Positions 34,534-41,003 of a DNA stretch of 41,003 nucleotides are shown here, piece by piece. The stretch covers positions 1-41,003 of the forward strand of contig NZ_JADEWV010000038.1 of assembly GCF_015207455.1 (NCBI RefSeq). The letters are read 5' to 3'. A program made the position numbers and the translations under genes. The notes under the pieces were generated by a model, which saw only the letters and a program-made list of their open reading frames with translations, had not been told where the DNA came from and did no database searches. Numbering within the stretch: the first letter of the stretch is position 1; every line of letters starts with the position of its first letter. This DNA is from Microcoleus sp. LEGE 07076. GTDB taxonomy: Bacteria > Cyanobacteriota > Cyanobacteriia > Cyanobacteriales > Microcoleaceae.

Positions 34534-34567
34534 GTCATTGCGAGGGAAGCGAAGCGATCGCAATGAC
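34534..34567. repeat. GTCATTGCGA hairpin repeat
   Basis: GTCATTGCGA (34534-34543) is perfectly inverted at 34558-34567 around GGGAAGCGAAGCGA. TCCTGACT(A/G)CAAAC occurs on both sides. This form is frequent in oscillatorialean genomes by my recollection. Confidence 0.7.
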
Positions 34568-34606
34568 CAAAGTCCTGACTGCAAACTATGATTAAAGGAG
34601 AAAATT

Positions 34607-35491
34607 ATGAATTTTTATATAGTTGACGTGTTTGCCGAGTCAAAATATGCTGGCAATCAGCTAGCTGTATTTTGTGGTGCGGGAGTTGCCGAACTCTCAG
34701 AGGCAGAAATGCTACTGATAGCGAAGGAAATCAATTATTCGGAAACCACGTTTATTCGATCGCCCGAGCCGCGAAATAACGGCTACGACGTGCGTATCTT
34801 CACGCCCAAGAAGGAATTGCCGTTTGCCGGTCATCCGACTTTGGGGACTGCGTTTGTGTTGCAGCAAGAGATAATTGGCGAAAAGGTCGATCGAGTAATT
34901 CTCAATTTAGCCGTGGGTCAAATTCCAGTTACTTTTAATTATCGCAACGAATTCGCAGATATTTTATGGATGCGACAAAACCCGCCAAGATTAGGTCAAG
35001 TTTTGCCAACCGAAACTCTCGCAGGCGTGCTGAATTTAGAAGTAGATGAAATAGATTCTAGATTCCCTATTCAAGAAGTTTCTACGGGAGTGCCGTTTAT
35101 CATTGTACCGTTAAAAACCCTCGCAGCCGTCAAAAAAGCTCAAGTCAACTTAGATAAATATTTTGAACTAATTAATACCACCGAAGCCAAAGAAATTTTG
35201 ATATTCTGCCCAGAAACTTACAGCGACATTAATGATTTGAACGTCCGAGTTTTCGCCCATTCCTTAGGAATTCCCGAAGATCCGGCGACGGGGAGTGCCA
35301 ATGGCTGTTTGGCTGGATATTTGGTACAATATGCTGATTGCGGGGAAGCAAAAATTGATGTGAGAGTCGAACAAGGTTATGAAATTGGTAGACCTTCACT
35401 GCTGTTGTTGAAAGCTCAAAAAAATCATGAAGAAATAGAAGTTTTGGTGGGAGGTAAAGTAGTGATGGTGGCGAAAGGAGAATTTGTTTAA
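34607..35491 (+). CDS. PhzF family isomerase/epimerase-like protein
   Basis: A 294-residue protein preceded by AAAGGAGAAAATT, a strong ribosome-binding site. It shows the two-lobed PhzF fold with MNFYIVDVFAESKYAGNQLAVF, EINYSETTFI (catalytic Glu in NYSET), RIFTPKKELPFAGHPTLGTAFVL and the second-lobe signature GIPEDPATGSANGCLAGYLV. Relatives include phenazine-biosynthesis PhzF and diaminopimelate-epimerase-like enzymes of unknown substrate. A lone phzF homologue does not imply phenazine production, and no phz neighbours are present. Confidence 0.92.
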   Translation: MNFYIVDVFAESKYAGNQLAVFCGAGVAELSEAEMLLIAKEINYSETTFIRSPEPRNNGYDVRIFTPKKELPFAGHPTLGTAFVLQQEIIGEKVDRVILNLAVGQIPVTFNYRNEFADILWMRQNPPRLGQVLPTETLAGVLNLEVDEIDSRFPIQEVSTGVPFIIVPLKTLAAVKKAQVNLDKYFELINTTEAKEILIFCPETYSDINDLNVRVFAHSLGIPEDPATGSANGCLAGYLVQYADCGEAKIDVRVEQGYEIGRPSLLLLKAQKNHEEIEVLVGGKVVMVAKGEFV

Positions 35492-35515
35492 AATATTCAA
35501 ATATAGCTTCCTATA

Positions 35516-35580
35516 TAGGTTCGATCGTTCGGACTTTAGTCCGCAACAAAGAAGGACTAAAGTCCGAACGATCGAACCTA
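35516..35580. repeat. 27-bp perfect inverted repeat (GGTTCGATCGTTCGGACTTTAGTCC family)
   Basis: The arm at 35516-35542 is perfectly inverted at 35554-35580, loop 11 bases. Each arm also has the internal palindrome GGACTTTAGTCC. A second member lies at about 37031-37093 and a half copy at 37481-37505. It lies 25 bases after the PhzF-like stop and may act as a hairpin there, but there is no T-run. Confidence 0.85.
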
Positions 35581-35662
35581 TTCAGCTAATATGAGGTAGC
35601 TCATATTCATTGCAGTGCGTTACTGGCATAGTGAAAGCATCATCTTTCTGAGAGACTTTCCA

Positions 35663-36139
35663 ATGTTGCCAACATTTTCGCGGACTTTAAATTTATCCCC
35701 TGATGCTTCCGAAGCCCTGCTTTCACTTCCATTAACCAGTTTGCTGGATTTACCGGAATTCAATCAACTCTTGGGAAGTCTTGATACTGCTTTGCTTAAA
35801 GAAAGTTTGCCTACTGCTAGAACTGTATTATCCCAAAAACTACCAGCTTTTTATGATTGGTTGCAAACAGAATTGGGAATTAAAAATGTCCCAGATAGTC
35901 CAGAACATACCACAAAATGGGTAGTGGGTTTTTTGAACAATGAAGAAAGTTTAACTCGTTTAGTTGAATTGCACAAATCAATTCCCAGACAGGCATTAGA
36001 TCGATCGATTCCTCGCTTAGTTAGCGCCTTCGATGAGGTTCAACCCCCCGCAGTTAAGGAAGAATGGGAAAAAGCGATCGCAGCACTTTGTCTCGTACTC
36101 GCCGCCGCAGCGCGGGAAAATCAGCCATCTGCTAGCTGA
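35663..36139 (+). CDS. Hypothetical helical protein
   Basis: A 158-residue frame from the ATG at 35663 (MLPTFSRTLNLSPDASEAL); an upstream GTG- or other-type start at 35615 is also possible. It reads as a plausible soluble, mainly helical protein: LSLPLTSLLDLPEFNQLLGSLDTALLKESLP, YDWLQTELGIKNVPDSPEHTTKWVVGFL, and an Ala-rich C-terminal helix EEWEKAIAALCLVLAAAAREN. I do not recognise the family. Clean amino-acid composition and convergence with the next gene (17-base gap) favour a real gene. Confidence 0.65.
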   Translation: MLPTFSRTLNLSPDASEALLSLPLTSLLDLPEFNQLLGSLDTALLKESLPTARTVLSQKLPAFYDWLQTELGIKNVPDSPEHTTKWVVGFLNNEESLTRLVELHKSIPRQALDRSIPRLVSAFDEVQPPAVKEEWEKAIAALCLVLAAAARENQPSAS

Positions 36140-36156
36140 AGCAATTCTGTGTGAGT

Positions 36157-36999
36157 TTAAACAAAGCGGCTTTTTCGGAAAATTTGGAGTTGCGCGCGAT
36201 CGATCTCAACGACTATCGGCTTTTTCTTGTTGAGGACGATCGCATTATGCCGATTTAACAACAGCCACTGAGCCAATATTAGCAGCAGGACTCGTCTTTT
36301 GCGAAACTTGCGTTCAAAATGAGCCGTTCGGACGATCGCCTCTTCTACTTTATAACAACAGTTTTTCCCTTTCCCAGAAATCACAAAAATCTTTCCCGGA
36401 ATGTAATCACCTTCATTTGCCCAGAAAGCATACCTTTCGCCTAAAGTAAAGTAGTGAAAAACATTCTTAGCGGTGGAAGTTTCAGCTAACTTTTCCGAAA
36501 CGCCCAAAGAATTAAAAGTAACAGTGGAGCTAATATAATCCGGGTATTTTGCTGCAATTTGCTGAGCAACTTTGCCGCCCAAACTTTCTCCGATTACATC
36601 TGCTGGATTTCCGCTGGTAAATTGCTGCTTAATCCAATCAATAGCACCTGAAGTTTCCGCCGATTTTAACTGGCGTTCTACTTTGGCGATAAATACATCT
36701 GGCGTATCTTCCAAAACGCGATCGAAAGGATACCACGAACCGTATCCGCGAATCACCAGCACCGCCGGATTATTGCCAGAAACCCGAAGCCGACTTTCTG
36801 CATAAAAACCAGTACGAGAGTCTTCAAAGACTTTTTCTACCGTATAATTTCCATCAACAACTTGCCCCTCTCCGTGCCGAACATAAATTGAGGGATTGGT
36901 GGGTTTGAAAGTATCGTGCAGTTGGGGTTTGGCAAACTTTTCGTAGATGTAATCTAGCAAGTGCCTTCCTGTAGGGCGATCTACAAAATCCAATTTCAT
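36157..36999 (-). CDS. Alpha/beta-hydrolase-like protein with GESLGG motif
   Basis: A 280-residue protein. The central part looks like an alpha/beta hydrolase: NPAVLVIRGYGSW (strand plus oxyanion turn), the nucleophile elbow DVIGESLGGKVAQQIAAKYP, and strand STVTFNSLGV, as in lipase class 3-like folds. The candidate catalytic Ser is in GESLGG. An acid and a His are not certain; TAHFERKF is one possible His. The last ~50 residues are unusual: a basic run (FRKRRVLLLILAQWLLLNRH) with a hydrophobic stretch and a basic end, perhaps a membrane contact. Substrate unknown. Confidence 0.7.
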   Translation of the reverse strand: MKLDFVDRPTGRHLLDYIYEKFAKPQLHDTFKPTNPSIYVRHGEGQVVDGNYTVEKVFEDSRTGFYAESRLRVSGNNPAVLVIRGYGSWYPFDRVLEDTPDVFIAKVERQLKSAETSGAIDWIKQQFTSGNPADVIGESLGGKVAQQIAAKYPDYISSTVTFNSLGVSEKLAETSTAKNVFHYFTLGERYAFWANEGDYIPGKIFVISGKGKNCCYKVEEAIVRTAHFERKFRKRRVLLLILAQWLLLNRHNAIVLNKKKPIVVEIDRAQLQIFRKSRFV

Positions 37000-37030
37000 C
37001 GATCCATACTAAACTAAAAACAATCTAAAA

Positions 37031-37093
37031 AAGGTTCGATTGTTCGGACTTTAGTCCTTCTTCTTGCGGACTAAAGTCCGAACGATCGAACCT
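37031..37093. repeat. GGTTCGATTGTTCGGACTTTAGTCC inverted repeat, second family member
   Basis: AAGGTTCGATTGTTCGGACT (from 37031) through TTTAGTCC is inverted, with one mismatch, as GGACTAAAGTCC...CGATCGAACCTT (37068-37093). It is the same family as 35516-35580. Confidence 0.8.
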
Positions 37094-37531
37094 TGTGAAA
37101 TCCTTACAAAACTCGCAGTTTGTAGGGTGCGTCAGTCTTCAGGTTGCTACCAAAAATTTGAGTTTTTTCCAACTGACGCACGCTACGGCTAGTTAATTGT
37201 AGTAGTTTGTAGGGTGCGTCAGTCTTCAGGTTGCTACCAAAAATTTATTTTTTTCCAACTGACGCACCCTACGGCTAGTTAATTGTAGTAGTTTGTAGGG
37301 TGCGTCAGTCTTCAGGTTGCTACCAAAAATTTATTTTTTTCCAACTGACGCACGCTACGGCTAGTTAATTGTAGTAGTTTGTAGGGTGCGTCAGTCTTCA
37401 GGTTGCTACCAAAAATTTATTTTTTTCCAACTGACGCACCCTACGGCTAGTTAATTGTGCTTTAATCCTCAGAAAAAGAAGGACTAAAGTCCGAACAATC
37501 GAACCTTGTGAAATCATTACAAAACTCGCAG
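37068..37531. repeat. 51-bp direct repeats flanking the four-unit array
   Basis: GGACTAAAGTCCGAAC... at 37068-37118 recurs at 37481-37531 with two differences. Both end in TTACAAAACTCGCAG. The right copy contains the stop and last codons of hom; the left copy is a duplicate of that gene end. Confidence 0.85.
37119..37458. repeat. Four tandem 86-87-bp units, each a hairpin
   Basis: Units start with TTTGTAGGGTGCGTCAGTC at 37119, 37206, 37292 and 37378. Each contains GTAGGGTGCGTCAG and its inverse CTGACGCAC(G/C)CTAC. The variable base alternates G, C, G, C through the four units. Unit 1 has TTTGAGTTTTTT where the others have TTTATTTTTTT. Confidence 0.9.
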
Positions 37532-38833
37532 CGTGCTAGCAATACTATCGACTGCTTCCATCGCCCGAATTTCATCAAGCGCTTGCTGAAAATCCCCTTC
37601 CCGAACATCGTGAGTCACCACCACAATTTCTGCTAAATTGCCGTGAATCCCCGTTTGCACAATTGATTCTAAGCTAACTTTGCGATCGCCAAAACAAGTC
37701 CCGAGTTTACCAATTACCCCCGGACTATCCCCCGTCAAAAAACGGGCGTAAAAGCGAGTCACAAGTTCCTGCATTGGAGCAATTTTGCAGTAATGTTGAT
37801 GAGAGCAACTCAGCAAAGGATGGGGAATCGGAACAGTTTCGGTTTTCAGGATTGCCGCCACATTCAAAATATCCGATACCACCGCGCTAGCTGTGGGGCC
37901 CGCCCCCGCACCGCGCCCGTACAGCATCAATTGCCCGATCGGCTCTCCTTCGACTAAAATTGCATTGTAAACACCGTTGACACTCGCCAGCGGATGAGTC
38001 TTCGACACAAAAGTAGGATGCACCCGAATAGAAAGCAGTTCGCCTTCTTCATCCCCGTTTTGCTCTTTTCTTTGGCTTTTTTCTTCAGCAATAGCCAACA
38101 ACTTAATCACAAATCCTAGCTTGTCGGCATAGTCAATATCAGCCGCACTAACTTGTCTGATACCTTCGCAGTGAATATCTGCTAATTTGATGCGTCCGCC
38201 AAAAGCTAGCGAGGCTAAAATAGCAATTTTATCAGCCGCATCCAATCCATCCACATCCGCCGTAGGGTCAGCTTCAGCATAACCTAATTGCTGAGCGTCC
38301 GCCAGCACTTCGGCAAAGTCTGCACCTTCACTCTGCATCCGCGTCAGGATGTAATTAGTTGTGCCGTTAACAATGCCCGTCACAGTTTTGATGCGGTTTG
38401 CACCTAAAGATTGTTTGAGGGTTTGAATGACCGGAATGCCACCGCCCACAGCAGCTTCTAACATCACGTAAACGCCTTTTTCGTTGGCCGCATCGAAGAT
38501 TTCACTACCGTAGCGGGCGATAACTGCTTTGTTGGCGGTGACGACGTGTTTGCCGCTAGCAATAGCTTTCAGAATGAGCGATCGCGCCGGTTCCAATCCG
38601 CCAATCAGTTCTACTACAATATCAATTTCCGGGTCAGTGGCGATCGCCTCTAGGTCAGTTGTCAGCACATTTTCTGGCAATTGTAAAGACCGAGTTCGAG
38701 AAATATCGCGCACTCCCACCCGATAAATTTCCAATTCCTGCAACAGCGAATGGCGATCGTCTCGGGAGAGCAAAATCTCTGCAGTTCCCGCGCCAACCGT
38801 ACCCAAACCTAGCAAACCAATTTTTATAGCCAC
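37517..38833 (-). CDS. hom: Homoserine dehydrogenase
   Basis: A 438-residue enzyme that reduces aspartate semialdehyde to homoserine in threonine/methionine synthesis. The N-terminal dinucleotide-binding motif is IGLLGLGTVGAGTAEIL. Catalytic-domain landmarks are VVELIGGLEPAR, SGKHVVTANKAVIA, EAAVGGGIPVIQTLKQSL, GIVNGTTNYILTRM, GYAEADPTADVDGLDAADKIAILASLAFG and LMLYGRGAGAGPTASAVVSD. Residues ~355-435 are an ACT domain (FLTGDSPGVIGKLGTCFGDRKVSLESIVQ), which implies feedback control by threonine. Length is typical of monofunctional Hom. Its last codons lie inside a 51-bp repeat that is duplicated downstream of the gene. Confidence 0.96.
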   Translation of the reverse strand: MAIKIGLLGLGTVGAGTAEILLSRDDRHSLLQELEIYRVGVRDISRTRSLQLPENVLTTDLEAIATDPEIDIVVELIGGLEPARSLILKAIASGKHVVTANKAVIARYGSEIFDAANEKGVYVMLEAAVGGGIPVIQTLKQSLGANRIKTVTGIVNGTTNYILTRMQSEGADFAEVLADAQQLGYAEADPTADVDGLDAADKIAILASLAFGGRIKLADIHCEGIRQVSAADIDYADKLGFVIKLLAIAEEKSQRKEQNGDEEGELLSIRVHPTFVSKTHPLASVNGVYNAILVEGEPIGQLMLYGRGAGAGPTASAVVSDILNVAAILKTETVPIPHPLLSCSHQHYCKIAPMQELVTRFYARFLTGDSPGVIGKLGTCFGDRKVSLESIVQTGIHGNLAEIVVVTHDVREGDFQQALDEIRAMEAVDSIASTLRVL

Positions 38834-38939
38834 GACTTTAACCTATACAAACTCAATTAATACACAACTATTGTAAAATATTTTGGACTAAAGTATCTTA
38901 ATTACTAGATATCTGTTGGAAAAATGCCGACAGTTACTA

Positions 38940-39698
38940 TCACTTAATCAGTGAAATTAACAAAACCGACACTGAGACTATCAAAATTGCCAGTTTTCCT
39001 TCCCCGATCAATTGCTGTTGCTGTTGACCCATTTTTTCTAACAACAGTTTCTGGTTTTCTTGCTCCAGTTTTCCTTGCCTGATAAATTGCTGTTGCTGTT
39101 GAGCCATTTTTTCTAACAACAGTTTCTGGTTTTCTTGCTGATGATATGTCTCAAGTTTAAACGCCACCTCGCGCCCTTCCTGAAGCTCGCGGCGCAGCTC
39201 TTTTAAACCCGCAGCTCCCCCTATTTCCTTGATTAAAGACTCAAATAATGTATAAAGCTTATTTAACTCTAGTTTTTCTTGCAAAAATTTATTGTATGTA
39301 CTCTCATTCTGTTCAGTTAGCTCACGAATTTCTTCTAATTGCGTCAGAGCTTCACTTTTCGCACGGGATATCCCCACCTCTATAACTTTTGCGATTTCTG
39401 CTTTCGCTGTTTCCGCACGGGATATCTCTGGTTGAACTTCACTTGTCGCACGGGATATCTCTAGCTCAAATTCGCTTGTCGCACGGGATATCTCTAGCTC
39501 AAATTCACTTGTCGCACGGGATATCTCTACCTCAATAACTTTTGCTATTTCCGCTTTTGCCTTTTCCGCACTGGATACATCTAGCTCAACTTTTCTTACT
39601 TGCTCAAGCACCTTATTAGCTCCTGTGATACCCTCACTAATCTTTTTCGAGAGAAGATCGAGTTGACCGGCTATTTCAAAATCATTTTGCATTTTCAA
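38940..39698 (-). CDS. Repeat-built coiled-coil protein with C-terminal membrane anchor
   Basis: A 252-residue protein with no recognised family. Residues ~1-130 are a coiled coil with 11-residue repeats EISRATSEFEL (33-bp DNA units starting on the plus strand at 39415, 39448, 39481 and 39514) flanked by two AKAEIAKVIEV blocks. A second helical part (LTEQNESTYNKFLQEKLELN, LKELRRELQEGREVAFKLE) follows. Then come two 25-residue tandem repeats, QENQKLLLEKM.QQQQQ.I..GKL (75-bp units at 38991-39140). The C-terminus LAILIVSVSVLLISLIK is one transmembrane helix, so the coil likely projects from the membrane. It lies 43 bases downstream of the helicase-like gene on the same strand, so they may form an operon. 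Confidence 0.75.
   Translation of the reverse strand: MKMQNDFEIAGQLDLLSKKISEGITGANKVLEQVRKVELDVSSAEKAKAEIAKVIEVEISRATSEFELEISRATSEFELEISRATSEVQPEISRAETAKAEIAKVIEVGISRAKSEALTQLEEIRELTEQNESTYNKFLQEKLELNKLYTLFESLIKEIGGAAGLKELRRELQEGREVAFKLETYHQQENQKLLLEKMAQQQQQFIRQGKLEQENQKLLLEKMGQQQQQLIGEGKLAILIVSVSVLLISLIK
38991..39140. repeat. 75-bp tandem repeat, two copies, inside the coiled-coil gene
   Basis: CAGTTTTCCTT starts at 38991 and again at 39066. Each unit carries ATTGCTGTTGCTGTTGA.CC and TTTCTAACAACAGTTTCTGG. It encodes the 25-residue Gln-rich repeat. Confidence 0.9.
39415..39546. repeat. 33-bp tandem repeat, four copies, inside the coiled-coil gene
   Basis: GCACGGGATATCTCT begins at 39415, 39448, 39481 and 39514 at an exact 33-base period; a diverged copy starts at 39361. 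Each encodes an 11-residue unit. Confidence 0.9.
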
Positions 39699-39741
39699 AA
39701 CTTACCTCTATTACAGTCACTTCACAATAAATTATTTCAGT

Positions 39742-41003
39742 CTATTTGTCTAACGCATCTGGAAAAGGGCGATCGAGCATAGCCTGACATAGTAACGATA
39801 CCAAAGAGCCAGAACGATTGGCTATTTTGTCAGAAAAAGGAAAATGTTTTGGTATAGGTTTCCCTATTTTCTCACGGACTCGCGCTGCTTCATAGACTAA
39901 ATTTTTGTGTTCTAAATCTTTGGCAATACTTTCTACTAAACGTTTATATTCCTTCTCATTACTATGTTGAAAACCAGACGCTTCCTCAACTGCTTGCCAA
40001 GAACAGTTCATTGCCCGTAACAGCAAACAGCGTAGAGAAATATTCTCACTCGTAACATTTTTTAACTCCTCTTTTAAAGAGTTAGTGCAATCAGTATTAT
40101 TTTCTAATTCCTTTGGCAAATCATTGTAATACTTCTGCAATCTCTTGATTGCTTTTTGCTCCCATTCGTAAAGACTTTCACTTTCAACTTTAGCTAAATT
40201 TAAAACAAAATAAGTATCTAAGTATGGAGGCCCATTGTCACAGCCTTTCAGCAACTTTTCTTGAGTTTCTTGAGGGTTATCTTTGAGCAGGCTTACGTCA
40301 ACACCACTCGCAAATTCAGTAATCCAATTAGCAGCTTGTTCCGCATCAATAGCATCAATAGTTTGGCAACATTCAAAGTACCTCCTACCAATTCTCTCTA
40401 TTTCTTCTGTAGTTGCTACCACTAATAAGCGAGAGCGAGGGCGCGTTAGCAATGTGTACCATTGAAAACTCTCTTCTAATTGAGATGTCCCATTATTCTC
40501 AAATATCCGAAAAGCTACGCAAGCTTCAAACTCGCGTCCTTTAGCTTTTTCTGCATTTAAAATTTCTAGTCTCCGTTGGTTTCCATCTGGATTAGTCCAA
40601 AGGACTTTCACCTGGTTTGCTGACTGCTGAAGAAAATACCTTTCACCCTGTCCCTCTCCAGATGAGTTTACTGGCAAATCAAAAGAGTCTAAAAACTCTA
40701 AAGCTAACTCCGATGAAGGGTATTCTAGTAAGCGCACTTGCTCACCTTCTTCAACAGCATATTTAGGATCGCTTGGTTCGGGAAAATGCCGGCCATGATG
40801 CCTAGCATTATTGGCAAATTCTAAAAACTGATTGGCAAACTTTAAGATATGGCGTGAATTTCGATAATTGTACTTAAGTTCGCGCGACCTGAACTGGTCA
40901 TCTAGAAAGGGAATCCTAATTCCCAGCAGCTTCGCACCTGCTACCTTCACGTAAAAGACTCGAAAGAGTCCGGTCACGTCTTTAGTAAGCAATGAAAGAG
41001 ATG
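39742..41003 (-). CDS. UvrD-like superfamily 1 helicase, C-terminal part (runs off the right edge)
   Basis: The frame is open at base 41003 and ends at 39742, giving at least 420 residues of the C-terminal part. Motifs resemble the second RecA domain of UvrD/Rep-type SF1 helicases: LKYNYRNSRHILKFANQFLEF (motif IV-like), EILNAEKAKGREFEACVAFRIF (motif V-like, AKGREF) and WYTLLTRPRSRLLVVATTEE (motif VI-like LTRPRSRL). The Walker A/B half must lie beyond the edge. The last ~200 residues are a helical extension (NPQETQEKLLKGCDNG, WQAVEEASGFQHSNEKEYKRL) that I do not recognise. The visible first TTG (40992) is not a real start. The coiled-coil membrane protein follows 43 bases downstream. Confidence 0.75.
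   Translation of the reverse strand, partial: SLSLLTKDVTGLFRVFYVKVAGAKLLGIRIPFLDDQFRSRELKYNYRNSRHILKFANQFLEFANNARHHGRHFPEPSDPKYAVEEGEQVRLLEYPSSELALEFLDSFDLPVNSSGEGQGERYFLQQSANQVKVLWTNPDGNQRRLEILNAEKAKGREFEACVAFRIFENNGTSQLEESFQWYTLLTRPRSRLLVVATTEEIERIGRRYFECCQTIDAIDAEQAANWITEFASGVDVSLLKDNPQETQEKLLKGCDNGPPYLDTYFVLNLAKVESESLYEWEQKAIKRLQKYYNDLPKELENNTDCTNSLKEELKNVTSENISLRCLLLRAMNCSWQAVEEASGFQHSNEKEYKRLVESIAKDLEHKNLVYEAARVREKIGKPIPKHFPFSDKIANRSGSLVSLLCQAMLDRPFPDALDK

Larger units (their letters stand above)
34269..34606. other. Repeat-filled gap between trpE and the PhzF-like gene
   Basis: No gene is visible. It contains the tandem/inverted element at 34287-34445 and a GTCATTGCGA hairpin at 34534-34567. 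Confidence 0.65.

Noticed and set aside
34607..35491. Phenazine biosynthesis locus
   Set aside because: PhzF-like proteins are widespread outside phenazine pathways, and no other phz genes are present.
37119..37458. Possible CRISPR array (four regularly spaced repeats)
   Set aside because: The whole 86-87-bp unit is repeated, with no unique spacers, and each unit is a palindrome with long arms. No cas genes are near.

Overview
The window looks like chromosomal DNA of a filamentous cyanobacterium, most likely an Oscillatoriales relative of Microcoleus/Oscillatoria. Supporting signs are the many GCGATCGC (HIP1-type) octamers, a photosystem I psaD gene, several protein families I know mainly from cyanobacteria (DUF2605, DUF2973, DUF3285, DICT-domain kinase, the huge Ser/Thr kinase-ATPase-histidine kinase), and dense palindromic intergenic repeats. 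The genus-level call is inference.

Layout. 1-494 is the 5' part of a transposase gene that leaves the window. 925-2337 encodes an NB-ARC NTPase with an N-terminal HTH-like domain, preceded by helically phased GTCGGAAAAT repeats. 2343-4598 holds a small 2TM protein and a frameshifted PQQ-type beta-propeller gene. 4726-11645 carries a YyaL/DUF255 protein, tRNA-Phe(GAA), a GT39-like membrane glycosyltransferase with TPRs, a BtuF-like protein and a secreted fasciclin protein. 11812-15482 (minus) carries a degenerate metallo-beta-lactamase-fold protein, trpG, dgkA, ybeY and a DUF3285 membrane protein. 15579-19247 (minus) has two tandem DUF4058 paralogues and thrS. 19754-22732 (plus) has DUF2605, DUF2973 and a DICT-GAF histidine kinase. 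23206-29088 (minus) is one 1960-residue hybrid kinase. 29089-30403 is a repeat-rich, apparently gene-free stretch. 30404-35491 (plus) has a peptidoglycan-binding-like protein, psaD, a GNAT acetyltransferase, trpE and a PhzF-like isomerase. 35663-38833 has a hypothetical protein, an alpha/beta hydrolase-like protein, a nested repeat array and hom. The right edge (38940-41003, minus) has a repeat-built coiled-coil membrane protein next to the C-terminal part of a UvrD-like helicase.

How the genes relate. Metabolically, trpE and trpG encode the two subunits of anthranilate synthase but lie about 19 kb apart; hom feeds threonine/methionine synthesis. Signalling is represented by two large kinases. 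The parts with the most accessory character are the two ends: the NB-ARC gene with its phased upstream repeats, and the helicase/coiled-coil pair. I cannot show that either is a new system.

The strongest unusual feature is repeat activity. Palindromic repeat families are scattered through the intergenic regions. One related sequence is inserted in frame within trpE. Two tandem duplications have copied the 3' ends of genes (the GT39 gene and hom). Inverted copies of one element bracket the 1960-residue kinase gene.
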